Assembly (NCBI RefSeq): GCF_030272615.1
Contig: NC_081405.1
Location: 475,110,008-475,174,007, forward strand
Length of the DNA stretch: 64,000 nucleotides
Reading direction: 5' to 3'
Source of the DNA: Cryptomeria japonica
Lineage: Eukaryota; Streptophyta; Pinopsida; Cupressales; Cupressaceae
Positions 10,747 to 22,799 of this stretch are shown one piece after another (the first letter of the stretch is position 1; each line of letters starts with the position of its first letter). Both the position numbers and the translations under genes were made by a program. Under the pieces are notes generated by a model that searched no databases, was not told the DNA's origin, and saw only the letters and a program-made list of their open reading frames with translations.

Positions 10747-12181
10747 TTATGGGGTTGAGAGAAATGGGAATCAATGGGCCTCACAAATCCTGACTCAATC
10801 AAAGTGTCACCAATAAGCTTAACCTTTTCTTGGTCTATTTTCCACCCACTCCATAAGGGTTTTTCCAAAGAGCCCTTTTTAAGGGGCTTTTGTTGCAGAC
10901 CTAAAGTTAGTGGGGCTTTATTACTCTTTCTAGCATCTGAGGCCACCTTTGTGGAAGAGGGATTAGGAGCCATGACAACAACCTCCTCAAGAGCCCATGA
11001 CCCACTAAGATCCCTGTTATCTTGAACTTGCAGGGGCATGCCCAAAACCATATGTTCTTATTGTTTCTCCCCCATAGATACTATCCAAACTTCTTCCATT
11101 GAGTCCACATCCTATTCCCCATGCTGAACTGGAGCACCCAAAGCCATTTCAGCTGGAATTCGTTCCTCATGGACCAAATCATCTAGAATATCAAACCTGT
11201 TTAGAGGGACATCATTTTGCCTTTCCAAATAGGTTCTCTTCTTCCCTTTTCCTTTATTTTTAGGCCTAACTGGAATGAAGCCTTCCATATCTGCAGGACC
11301 CTCAAGCATGGGGATCTTCCCCTTATCCTCTGGCCAAACAGAGTGAGGAGGATTCAAGATTGTGGAGGAAGAAGATTTATTTCTAGGGCATCTCCGCTGT
11401 AAATGTCTATACTCATGACATATACAACATCTAAATGGTAGTGCCTCATAATCTAGCTGTTGGATCCAAGACGATGAACCTGAATAGATTTCGATAGATT
11501 TTGGAAGAGGGTTATTTAAATAAACATCTACACAAATGCGAGCATAAGAAATAACTTTTCGATCTTGAGTTTGTGTAGCCGAGCCCACATACTTTCCAAG
11601 AAGCAAAGAGATTGAATGAAGAATATCTTCCCTCCAGAATTCCAATGGAAGCCTTGACAATCGAACCCACACAGGCACCCGATAGGGAAGCTCCTCTACA
11701 AAGTTGAAACCGATATGCCAAGGTTTGATAAAGAGCCCCACTTGATTGAAGAAATAACGACTGCCCTCAAAAGCCCTATTCCTATTAGCCAAGTTGGAAA
11801 AATAACCAGAAAATGGTTATTGGTTGCCAGTAGTAACTCCATATCTCCTTCGGGATTCCAAACTCACCACACCCAAGATTCTAAGACCGGTAAAGAGAGA
11901 TGAAGACCCATGAATTTACATATGAGAGAATGATTACTCCAGTGCTCAACATCCTTTGAAACTTGCTCTGGTTGAATAACCAACATTGGATGATCTGAAG
12001 ACCTCTCCAAACATCCATTCACTCTCTTCATTTGAAAAGACCCTTTTGAAGAAGATCTCCTTTCACCTGATTGAGGTTTACCTATGTGCTCCTTTCCACA
12101 TGCAAGCAACGATTGAGATTGATCGACCATTTCCAAATCTTCAGAGATCGCCTGAGAAGAGAGAACTCCTCTATTCTCCAT
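10743..12181 (-). pseudogene. LINE ORF1: DUF4283-like domain plus CCHC knuckle
   Basis: RNA-binding ORF1 protein of a plant LINE. It begins MENRGVLSSQAISED (ATG at 12181). The DUF4283-like part includes FIKPWHIGFN and VPVWVRLSRLPLEFW; the following knuckle is FRCCICHEYRHLQRRC (about 11390-11440). A basic region with KKRTYLERQN and a C-terminal tail to 10743 follow. Damage: a frameshift between 11864 and 11792; a TAG at 11112-11114; a TAA near 11054. After those the same frame runs to the TGA that overlaps ORF2. Confidence 0.82.
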
Positions 12182-12480
12182 GGAGTTCGGGCAAAACCTA
12201 AGACAAGAAAAGGAGAAGAGGGGCGGGTTTCCCTCAAACCCCAATACCCTGCACCCTGCCCACAACACTTCGCAAGGCACACAAACAAAATTGAGGCAGC
12301 AACCACTCCCCACGACAGCTAAGATAACCCGTCCATGGAAACTGACCACGCCCACACCCTTGCAAACTTGACAGACCCCCCCACTAGGACAAAACACGAG
12401 AAAATGACATAGAGAAGGGCAAGCTAGGGCACAACAGCCCTAGCCTGAGGCAACCAAGAATGCAACACCACCCTCCATTT

Positions 12481-12944
12481 TTTCATTCATAGGAGCAAAT
12501 TTTTAGGAATAATAGATTTTTTAGGTTTTTTTTGGATTTCTTTCTATTTTAAAAACTGAAATGTCTATTTAATTTTTTTTTGTTTTTAATTATTTATAAT
12601 ATTATAAATAAAATATTTTTTTCTAAATAGAGATAGAAATTTTAATTATTATTTTTATCTAAAACTATAGATAATAAAACCAATTATAAGGACTTGATTT
12701 AGTTTAAATTAAATTAAATACAAATATTTTTAAAAAAAAACTATAACTATTATATGTATTCTTATAATTATATTTTAAATATTTTTTTATTCAGTTATTC
12801 AAAAAAATTATTTTCACTTTTATAATTATTAATAACTATTTTATTAAAATCAATTATAATTAATATTACATAAATATAAAAATAATATAATATTGCATTA
12901 CAAATTAATAATTGGTTTTTAGATTAATTTTATTATTACAATTG
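12481..12944. other. AT-rich spacer, no gene seen
   Basis: Very AT-rich DNA with long A and T runs and no open frame, conserved motif or clear inverted repeat. Confidence 0.6.
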
Positions 12945-13550
12945 TTTTTTTGTTTTTTTAATGGTAAGAGCTATCAGTAAGGGGATATCACCCTTGTATT
13001 AATTAAAAAAAAGAATTACAAAGACCTTCACTACTTGTTAGCAAGACCATATACAAAAATTGCTACTTGCAGTCGGTACTACCTACCCTCCCTAACGAAC
13101 AACAGACACCTAGTTTAAACCTATCTACCCATGATAGGGCCAAACTTGAGCTTACATACTATTGATCGCCATTGAGGGTCTGCATGATAACCCCTGCAAA
13201 TTATCCGATCTCGATTACATTAACAGTAGCTCCAACCGAGAACCACCATGTTTCTGAGTTGGTTACTCTGAAAAATGGGGCCATGTTCCCGTTCTACACA
13301 ACGCACCTAAAAACTTCCCACACATCTTCCCCAAATGTTCTCATCATGTCCTTTAACTCTTCCTTTTCTACGCGTTTGCACTTTGCCCATCTTTTCTCAC
13401 TGTCTTTTGAACCATCGCTTCCATCATTTTCACTCTCCTCTTCTTCCTCTTTAGAGTCCGATGGCAGAAAGAAGCTCGACTGGAAGGAGGTTTTAAGGAT
13501 GCTGAACCATTCGTTCTTTGACAGACTTAGGATATAAAATTTTTAAATAA
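12945..13550 (-). mobile_element. possible LINE 3' remnant
   Basis: On the minus strand the segment ends with TAATACAAGGGTGATATCCC, CTTACTGATAGC and an A-rich tail (about 12945-13010), like the 3' ends of plant LINEs. Upstream, minus-strand 13540-13180 can be read as an acidic/basic low-complexity peptide (a Ser/Glu/Asp run near 13440, then RWAKCKRVEKEELK). No catalytic motif is visible, so this call rests on the 3' end style. Confidence 0.35.
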
Positions 13551-13790
13551 ATTAAGATTTTACTTTTAAGAAATATATATATAATATTAAATATAAGGTA
13601 AGAAAAATAGTATAGAACTCTGATGAAGAGAGAACAAAGTAGTTTAGGCTACCAAGCCAAACTAACAACAACTAGCAGTATTTTGAGCCTGAAATCCCTA
13701 TGCATTACATATATCAACAATATACATCAAAGGGAAGACCAAAATAAGATACAAAATGTATGGATAAAAGACTCAATGCACATATCATGA
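13551..13790. other. short AT-rich stretch without gene
   Basis: It lies between the possible LINE remnant and the C-terminal remains of the next LINE. It contains an ATAT tract near 13575-13595 and no open frame of note. The 3' end of the LINE to its right may lie here, but no clear poly(A) tail or target duplication was found. Confidence 0.4.
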
Positions 13791-16700
13791 TCAGTCTTCA
13801 ATCCATGATGGCCATCCATGTGGACCATCCATCCAAATATTAGTTCTAGTTGTTTGGATGATCACTGGTCGCGGTGCCCCTCTTCCATTATCCATGATCT
13901 CTTTCACTGTGGTATTTAGTGCATTACCAAATGGGGATGGATACTCTATGACCTTGGACCATCCATAGCCATGGGATAATTCAACAATGTATATCCGAAT
14001 CAAACCTTTGTCAATGAGTCTGGAAAACTTCTCCTCTGAAATCTTTATCACCAATGAAATCTGAAAGGAAACATGATGAAAAATGAGTCTCCTAAGAGAA
14101 ATATAGCCTCATTATAGAATTTTCAAATAACCCATAAGATTTCACATGATAAAACAGACTAGAAATGATTAACATATTTTTTATGCCTTTGATACATCCA
14201 TTTACAACATCAGTATGCAAAAAGATATTATCAAAATTAATGCCAAACAAGTTCCATATTTCTTTAGCAAAGAGACATCTGAAGAAAATATGCATAGTAT
14301 TATCAGGGACCTTGCAAATAGAGCACACATGGCTATCATTTTGTGTTTGTTTGATGGGTAATCTCTGTAGCAAAAACAACCATTTAAAGCATTTAAGCTT
14401 AGGAGGAACAATAAATTGCTAGTGATAAGTAAAAAAATTATGCCAATCCTTAGTACTATATTGCAAATCCCAAGTGGATTTAAGATATGGAAAAATATCA
14501 CTGTTGGAAATCATTGAATTATAAATCAACTTAGCATTAGTATTTGGCAGAGTGGGTCCATCCACCCATGTGTAGGAAGAGACTCTATCATCCTGCTCCA
14601 CACATGGCATGGAAATATCCAAAACACTGCAAGCCATCTTAAGTACAATATATGTCCTCCAATTGGAGGGAGGGATAAGGAACTTGTGCTAAAGGTTATC
14701 CCAAAAGAACAAAGCACCATTACAAAAAATATCATTAAAAGTCTTAATACCTTTATGACCCCAGCTCTTGGCTGAGAAACCTTGGATAAGGGCCAAGGGT
14801 CTATCCTTATGCATAAGATTCCACCAAATGGACTTGTCACCAGCAATAGAAATCTTATTATCAATGACCCCATTGTTAGCAATTAGGTATCTAGTATACT
14901 CCCAAGCTTTCCAAATTGTTTTGAAAATCGAGGATCCTATTGGGGAAATGAGGAACTTACCAGTAACCAAGTCAACAAAGGGGAGTTGCTTCCAACTCTT
15001 AGCCTATTTAGGAACAACCAATTTGGTATTATTTCTGACAAGGACTTTCTAGGGATCATCACCCTCAAGTGCTATACCTTGAAGATTTAGGTCTTTCAAA
15101 CCCAACCCCCCCCATTTTCTTTTCCAAGAAGCACCAACTTTACTTAACTACTTGCCATTTTTATTACCTCTACCATCAGACCAAAGGAAGCATCTGATGC
15201 TTTTTTGAACTTTGTTGATCTTATTATTAGAAAACATCCAAACTGAGGATTAATATAAGGTGTAGGAAGTCAAGATCTTTTGGCACACCTAGAGCCTTCT
15301 AGCAAGGGAAAGGTAATTATTATTCAACTTGCTCAATTTTGTTTCTATCTTGGATTTGATCCATAACCACATATCCTTTAAGCATGGATTAACAACAAAG
15401 GGGATTCCTAGATACCTGACTTGCTTCATTGGCCCCCCCCCCCCCCATTGGAACTCAAATTTGGAAAGCCAATGAGGAGGGGACTCATCCCACCCCAACA
15501 ACATGGATTTGGGGGCACAAAGTTTTTCCCTAGAAGCATCACCAAAAATCTTAATCTTGCACATTAGGGAGGTAAAGTTGTCCTCAAGGTCAATAAAAAA
15601 AGAATTATCATCCATAAATTGAATATTAACAAAATCCATATCATTGGGGAGGGTGATTCCTTTCACCTTGGGGAGTTCGACTTATCTTTGAGAAGATAGA
15701 AAATGGCATCTACAACAATAACAAAGAGGGCAGGAGCAAGGGGGCAGCCCTGTTTAATGGACCTTCTGAGAGAGATGGATTGAGACCGAGAACCATTTAT
15801 TCCTACCCATGTTGAAGCATCTTGAAGTAACATTGAAACCATTTGGCAGAATGTTTTAGGTAGGCCAATGAATTCAATCATCATGAGGATAAAATTCCAT
15901 TCCACCCGGTCATAAGCTTTTTCAAAATCAATGAGAAACATGGCAGCATTATGGTTGGTGACCTTAGCCTAGTTCATAGCTTCCCAACTTGTAATAAGGT
16001 TTTCAATGATGAATCTCCCTTTAATGAATACAATTTGGGTATTATTGACAAGTTTAGGGAGAATCCCTTCTAATCGGAGGGCCAACATATTTTCTAAAAT
16101 TTTGTATGAGACATTGAGGAGAGTAATAGGTCTCCGATTCTTAATAAGGGACTTATCTCCATCTTTAGGAATCAATTTGATGACACTCCTATTGATCTCA
16201 GGATGTAATGAACTGGTTACTATAGCCTCCTGATAGACATTGAACAAGTCCTCTGAAATCCACTCTATATTGGCTTTGTAGAATTCAACCGGAAGTCCAT
16301 CAGCTCTGGGAGCTTGGTCATTACCAATATTTTTAATGGCCTTTTGGATTTCATCTATAGATAATGGCTTCTCAAGCATGATTTCCTCTTTGTTAGAGAT
16401 TTTTCTAGGGATAAGGCTTTTGTACAGATCAAGAGCCTTTTGGTTATGTGTAGAGTCACATTCTGATGTAAAGAGTTTCTCATAGTATGTGTGAAAAGCC
16501 TTTTTTATGTCTTCCACTTCGGATAAATCAACACCATTATCCCATATCTTGCCAATCCTCTCCTTACACTCCTACCTAAGAAAATTGGAGAAATAATTGG
16601 ATCCCTTGTCATCGGATTGTAGCCAATTAAGTATTGATCATATCCTGGCTCCCTGTATCTTCTTATGCTAGATATTTCTAAGCTTGTCTTGAGTGTGGGA

Positions 16701-17752
16701 GGAAGCATTAGAGAGGTCAGTGTTATGAGGCTCCTTCTGAATGAGAGCCTCTTGGAAAATAAGTTGATCAGTAAGGTTCTTCTCCTCCCTCCTACTATCC
16801 TTGGCAAATTTGGTGCCCAGAGTTTGGCATAGTTCTTTCCAGTACCCCACATTTCTATTCCACCTATTGACTGTCAAGTGATCTTGACAGTTCCATTTAT
16901 TGATTTGCCTAACAATATATAAACCATTCAAAACATCCTGATGATCTAACAACTTAGTATTAAGCATAAAGTTGTTGTGTGCCCTAGGTTGGGGAGTCGA
17001 GGCAGAGTTGATAGATATATGTGCCATGATGGGGTGGTGATCAGAAAGGGTGTAGGAATTACCCTAACCACATCACCCAAGAAATCTTTCTTAAAGGTGC
17101 ATACATTGGAATTGGCATAAAAGTGATCTAATATGGAGTAAATTCTCTTCCTACCTTGCTGAGTGTTGCACCATGTAAACCATGTGCTATTATTTTCTTT
17201 TTTCCTGCCCTCAAGTGGGTCAAAGAGATGGTGATTAGACTTCATTCTCTCCTTGAATAACTTTTCTCCACTCTTCCATTCCATGTTCATCCCACCACAC
17301 TTGTCCTCTACACTCTCAATCATGTTAAAGTCACCACCAAGAATCCAAGGTATATTAGGGATGGTAATTATCCATTTCCATAAGTTGATTTTGTCTCTGT
17401 AATCATTAGGTGCATACACCAAATAGATACCAAACTTAAGGTTATCCACCTCCAAAGTCACCCAAGAATCCCTATTACGGGGGGAAGAACCATTCTCTCT
17501 GATGTTAGAAGCCCACTTCTCGTTAATCATGAAAACAACCCCACCTCTACCTCTGTCATGATTGGTGGTAAAGTATAATTATTCCTTTCATATACATCTG
17601 AGATTAACGTCATGGGTGAATCTAGTGGCTTTGACCTCCTGTAGGAGGAAGCATTCCAAATTCCCATGTTGATTGAGGAATCTTCTAACAATATGGTTTC
17701 TATTTGGGGATTCTAGGCCCTGAATGTTCCAAGAGATAATGTTCAAATTCAT
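13791..17752 (-). pseudogene. LINE ORF2: endonuclease-reverse transcriptase, frameshifted
   Basis: Nicks target DNA and copies the element RNA. It starts MNLNIISWNIQGLESPNRN at 17752. The endonuclease part shows PWILGGDFNMIESVEDK (catalytic Asp/Asn) around 17340. RT motifs: EEIMLEKPLSIDEIQKAI and PRADGLPVEFYKANI, KLIPKDGDKSLIKNRRPI, FLIDFEKAYDRVEW, SIKQGCPLAPALF, and the active-site box FMDD at about 15607-15620, where plant LINEs usually have FADD or YADD. A zinc-binding C-terminus (HVCSICKVPDNTMHIFFRC) lies near 14290. The reading frame changes at least four times (near 16946, 15969-16505, 15666 and 15289) and stops interrupt it, so it is inactive. Confidence 0.85.
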
Positions 17753-17763
17753 GATAACATTTT

Positions 17764-19577
17764 TTAAGCAGAGTTATTCATGGCAGCCTTGAAGCTGGTG
17801 AAGCACTTAGGGAGACTATTCCTGTTGTCCATCCTTTTGGGGAGGGGAAAATTTTTCTTCTTTCCTCTTGACCTCCCTCTTTTCCTCCTAACCTTAATGA
17901 AGGACCCTTCATCATCCATGTTTGGAATTTCACCATCTTCCTCATCAATAGGGTCAGAGGAGTAGGGTTGGTCAAGTAGATCCTTGGTGTTGGCTAGATC
18001 ACTAGATAAGGACCCCTGTTCCCCATTAGGGTCCTTGAATAAGGGGTTGGACCTGACATGTCCATATTTCTCTAAAGGAATGTCTTGGGGAAAAACTACC
18101 ATTTGATTGCTAACAGAGGCCCATCAACCTTAATAACCACAATTCTAGAAACATCTCTATCACAAATAATAGGATGAGTGTCTATTTGTAAATTATTAAT
18201 TTGATTGATATCCCAATTCTAAGGAGACATATCAACCACTTGGGTTTTATCATTGTTGAAACCAAAGTCAACATTATGATTATTGCTATTACCTTTGATC
18301 TCCATATGACCAATAGAATTGGATATGTTCTTGATATTTTGGATCATGGTTTTAACAATAAAACTTTTAAGATGGGGATCAACCAAATTATCGATCACCA
18401 TAGACCTAGGAGGGTTCCCAAGTTTATCAAGAATGAGCTGCTCGGCATTTTTTGTTCTAACTCTCCTGGAGACAAGATAGGGGGGAGTATTATCCTTATT
18501 ATCCTTAATTTGAGCCAAAGAGACCTCAATGGCCGAGTGGGGGGGAGGTCTGCATTAAAATACCCAAACTTCACATTATTATCAAAGGTAGGAAGAGGGT
18601 TGGGAGGCTTAAACATAGCCTCTGAAAATTCTTTTTGAAGAACATTGAACCTCTCAATAATTGAGGTCTGCAAAACCTTAGAGCTTGGGGCATTGTCTTT
18701 ATTAATAACCCCTTCTGAAGAGTCCTTGGTTTTAGGGTTAGGTCCTCTCTTAGCAAGAATAGGCCAATTTTTCTGGACATGCCCTTCTCGACGGTATAGG
18801 AAGAAAGCATTGATATCGCCAAGAACTTCAATTGAATAGACAAAAAGGTCATTATCAATTGCAATCTCAAAAAGATTTGGAGTGCCCTTGTCAAGATCCA
18901 AGGTAATGAGAACTCGCGCGTCAAGGTGCGTGATCAAAGAAGGAGTATGGTCGACTCTAACAACCCTACCCAAGGGTTCAAGAATATGCGGAATAAATTT
19001 CCATAACAAGGGAGGGAAGTGTTTGACAAGAATCCATCTAGGGCAAGAGAGTGCTAATATTTCATTATTAACCACATCAGGGGACCATTTTATGGCCCCA
19101 AATGTACATTTACCAATTACCCAAAATTTCTTATTAATAGCCTGTTCTTGACATTTAGCATATTTAAAAAATATAACAAATAAACCTTTCTGAATCAAAC
19201 AATAGAAGGAAAAATGAAGCCCTAACTTCTTAATCCACACATTCTTAAGCCATTCATCCATGAATTTACGGGCCGAACAGTTATTTAAGTCTGTAGTAGC
19301 TTAAAAAATTAGCACATCTTTAAGTCATAACTTTTCATTATTAATAGCCTCTATCATATCTAGATTAGGAAAAACAAAGGGAAGAAATAGAGGGGGGAGG
19401 GTTCTTTCCTTCTCCTCCCTCAACTCCATTGATACCTAAAGAATTCAGAGAATCCCTAGCATCAAACTTTGTCGTAGATGAAATAGAAGCGGAGTCCAAA
19501 GCGACAAGGGCCGACTTAAAAGATTTAATGCTTGTCATGCCCTCGGTGAGAGGGTCTCCATCCAACATGCCCACCAT
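17764..19577 (-). pseudogene. LINE ORF1: DUF4283-like RNA-binding protein with destroyed zinc knuckle
   Basis: Starts MVGMLDGDPLTEGMTS. DUF4283-like sequence WLKNVWIKKLGLHFSFY to FGAIKWSPDVV spans about 19250-19070. The knuckle position reads FFLYRREGHVQKNW instead of CxxC....H....C, so all three Cys are lost while the His stays. The C-terminus is acidic then basic (RRKRGRSRGKKKN). Frameshifts lie between 18395 and 18219 and near 18110, and stops lie near 19365 and 19320. Its end is 12 bases from the ORF2 ATG. Confidence 0.78.
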
Positions 19578-19845
19578 AAAATCCCAAACGTGCTAGTAGT
19601 CGCATATGCAGGGCAAAAAAAAATGAAGGGAAAAACAAGGACAACACGACATAAATGACCAAAATAGAAAAAAGGAAGAAAGCTCTTACCTACATGGAGG
19701 AGTTTATCTGCACTCCTCCACGTGTGAGGCTGAGACCCCTTCAATTGTGTTAAAACCCTAGCTTCGTTCATGCTTGCAGTCTGATCGCTCACCTTTTGCA
19801 AACAAAAATCAAGATTTTTCAAAAAAAAAAAAATTTCATTATAAA

Positions 19846-20040
19846 ATGTGTATTATATTATAGTCATTATGCCCAAGCCATTCACTATATGAAGTGAACC
19901 ACCTACTTATTGAAATAAATGGTTTAAAATTTAGGAGATAGCCTTGCATTCTTCTCCTCAATTTTGAACCATTGATTTCAATAAGTAGGTAGTTCAATTC
20001 ATATAGGAATGCTTTCGGCATAAAAATATGCATTTTAACA
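19846..20040. mobile_element. foldback element (MITE-like), about 195 bp
   Basis: Arm 19868-19932 (tatgcccaagccattcacta...) pairs with 19959-20022 (reverse complement tatgccgaaagcattcctat...) with few mismatches, including a 19-base identical core cctacttattgaaat. Even the short centre contains aggaga...tctcct. Weaker complementarity (taaaatgYRtatt) extends the arms outward to about 19846 and 20040. No coding capacity. No certain target duplication was identified, so it could also be an inverted duplication producing a long hairpin RNA. Confidence 0.7.
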
Positions 20041-21500
20041 TTATTTATTAGAAAAAGAATATGCATAAAAAAATCTATATTTTATGATTATCTACTTTTA
20101 GTCAAAATATCTCTTAATATTATTTCTTTTATTAGAATATTATGTCTTTTTGATTTTTTTTTTTTAAATAAAAGAAAAAATATTGAAAAAGAAAGAATCA
20201 ACTTTATTATGACAAAGGCGTCCTTACGTGAGCTTTAGCTTAACTAGACAATCCATAGTTGATATCATCTTAGAGGCGTGCAAGATGTTTGAAACAATTA
20301 CAACTGCTAGATGAAAAAGCAACAAAAAACCCAAATTTTTTTATTTAAACTCAGAGAATATATTAAATCTTAGAATTTTGTTTAAAAATATTTTCATTTG
20401 ATAAAATAATTTTTTTTTAATGACTATACACATAAATTCTTTTTTTTAAATTTTAGGTTGATTTTTTTTATTAAAAGTGAATTTTAAAATAAAATAGAAT
20501 GTTTTTTAGTTAATATATATATATCTATTTGGTATTTGATATATTTAATTTACTAATCATTTAAAAATTCTAATATGAATTGATTTGCATGTGAAAAAAA
20601 ACAAATCACAATTGAAATTTAATTTTAAATCTAGATTTTAGTCGTAAACTTATTCTAAAATTATATAATTAGTCATTGTTGATTAATTTTTAAATAAAAA
20701 ATTAATTTTATTCAGTTTATTTGTATTACATAATCAATGTTTATGAATTTTAAAAATAATAATTTATTATAATTTTAGAGTTAATTGTAAACTTAATTAA
20801 AAAATATAGTGGTAATTTGATTAATAATTTTATTTCCAATAATACTTAATCCTACATAGAAATAGAATTGAACTTAGAAATAGTTAAAATATTTATTACT
20901 ACTACCAAATTTATAATAATCCTAACCATAACCCTTATAATACTTAATTATGGTTTAATTCTAGCCCAAGGTGCACACAAAACCAAGTGAAAAGGAAAAA
21001 AGCACAATTATAGTTAAGTTAGACACAATAAAATATCCAATGATCTGATCTAAATAATGCAAGAACATACCCTAACTAACTACATAATGCATCATTCAAG
21101 ATATGATAAATCGTAAGGTTAGGATTTGTATTGTGAATATTTAATGATAATTTTATTTGTAATTTATTAATTATATTTTTTAGGGACATGTTTTAATAAT
21201 ATTTTAGTTTTAATAAATTAAAAAAAATAGTTTTATTTTTTAATTAAAAAATATTTTTATTTATTATTATAAATTTTTAAAATTATTATTTTTACTAATA
21301 TTTGGATTTTCATATATTTTGAATTTTCATTTAGTTTATTCTATTTTAATTTTTAATTTTAGATTTAAGTTTGAATTTTTTTTTAATTATTTATGTCATT
21401 TTATGAAATTACAAATAATAATTAAAAGTTATTCAAATTAATTTATTTTATAATTATTGTTAGTTATATTTTGAATTTTTATTTTAATTGATATAATACA
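20041..21500. other. AT-rich spacer, no gene seen
   Basis: Long A/T-rich stretch with poly(A), poly(T) and short TATA runs. No open frame, splice pattern or repeat structure stands out. Confidence 0.6.
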
Positions 21501-21791
21501 CCTAATTTATCTCTCCATCACTCTTTGTCTCCCTCTCCATCTCCACATTCCTCTTTCTCTCTCTCCTATCTCCATCTCCTATCTCCATCTCCTTACCCCT
21601 CTCTCTCTCTCTATCTCTCCTATCTATGTTATTCCCTCTTTCTATATCTCTTTGTTTCTCTATCCTCTATCTATCTATCTCTCTAAATTATGCTCACATA
21701 GTCCTTGTAACTTCTCCTCATCTCTATCTCAATATCGCCTCCCCCCACACACACACCTTGTTTCCCCCCTCTCTCTTCTTCTCTCTATTAC

Positions 21792-21841
<50 letters not shown>

Positions 21842-21893
21842 TTCTTTATTCCTCTCCCATCATCTCCCTCCCTCTCTACTTATATATACTTAT

Positions 21894-21925
<32 letters not shown>

Positions 21926-21950
21926 CCCTTTATACCTATTGCAAACATAA
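21501..21950. repeat. CT and CA microsatellite block
   Basis: Dense tctctc-type sequence with an uninterrupted (CT)n tract around 21797-21838 and a (CA)n tract around 21893-21920. Open frames here are only translations of the repeat. It resembles the larger CT array further right but lacks its long period. Confidence 0.9.
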
Positions 21951-22799
21951 CATGATCCTACTGGTAATGGAATCTAATTAGATCTTCTTGATTTACAGTT
22001 TTTTTTAGTCATGTTTGGATCCCTATAACTAGATGCATAGTTGAAAATAAGCTATCACTTCTCAATTGAAACCTTGGTTGCACAAAAAACATCAATTTTT
22101 AAATGGCCTACCAATTGAACTTACACATTGAACAAATGTATGCAAAATACACCAATTTTTTTCCTAATTGACTTTCCACACCTCTTCTGTGTACCCATTG
22201 CACACCAAAGTGCAATTCTTAGTTTAATTCTAATTTTTCTTCTTCTTTTGTTTTTCTTTTTTCATTATGTTTAAAATTATTTTAATTATTTATATCTTTT
22301 ATAATAATTAAAAATTATTATAATTAATTTAATCTATAATTATTTGTCTTATTAAAATTTTAATTATGATAAAATAATTATATTTTAAATTAAAATCTTT
22401 ATTTTATTGCTACTTTCTTTTGATAAGAATATCTTTTAATATTATCTTCTTTTATTAGATATTATATTTTTTATTATTTATTATAATTCTTCCACTTCTT
22501 CTTTTAAGGATTTATTATTTTATTAAGTTAAAATTATATTTTAATTATTTGTGGGTTTTTGTGGAATTACAAATAATAATTAAAAGATATTAGAATTTAT
22601 ACATTTTATCTTATTACAAATTTATAATTATAGAATAATAATATTTAAATTTTATTCTAATTTATATAATAAAATAAATTTCAACTTAACAACTAAATTG
22701 AATGTTTAGAGTGAGAGAGCAGAAAGGAGCAACTAATTTTTGATTACTCATTCCATGCCAATAATTTAAGGATAAAATATGTAATTGGAGAGTTATCCC
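21951..22799. other. AT-rich spacer, no gene seen
   Basis: Separates two CT-rich blocks. A/T-rich with no open frame or clear repeats. Confidence 0.55.

Larger units (their letters stand above)
10549..12480 (-). mobile_element. LINE (plant L1-type), 5' half, truncated by LTR insertion
   Basis: The minus strand encodes an ORF1 nucleic-acid binding protein and the first 66 codons of ORF2 (endonuclease). It stops at 10548/10549 where the LTR element begins. The rest of ORF2 is expected beyond that element, outside the window or lost. The 5' end near 12480 is approximate: GC-rich coding-like DNA gives way there to AT-rich DNA. Confidence 0.82.
13791..19830 (-). mobile_element. LINE (plant L1-type), nearly complete, decayed
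   Basis: Minus-strand order: 5' leader near 19830, ORF1 (19577-17764), ORF2 endonuclease (17752-about 16950), RT (about 16517-15290) and C-terminal zinc-binding region (about 14380-14090). Many frameshifts and stops. ORF1 and ORF2 have the usual order and spacing; the ORF2 ATG lies 12 bases from the ORF1 end. Neither the exact 3' end nor a target duplication could be fixed. Confidence 0.85.

Noticed and set aside
15436-15447. Poly(C) tract in the LINE as a special site
   Set aside because: A homopolymer run inside decayed RT coding sequence, most simply slippage.
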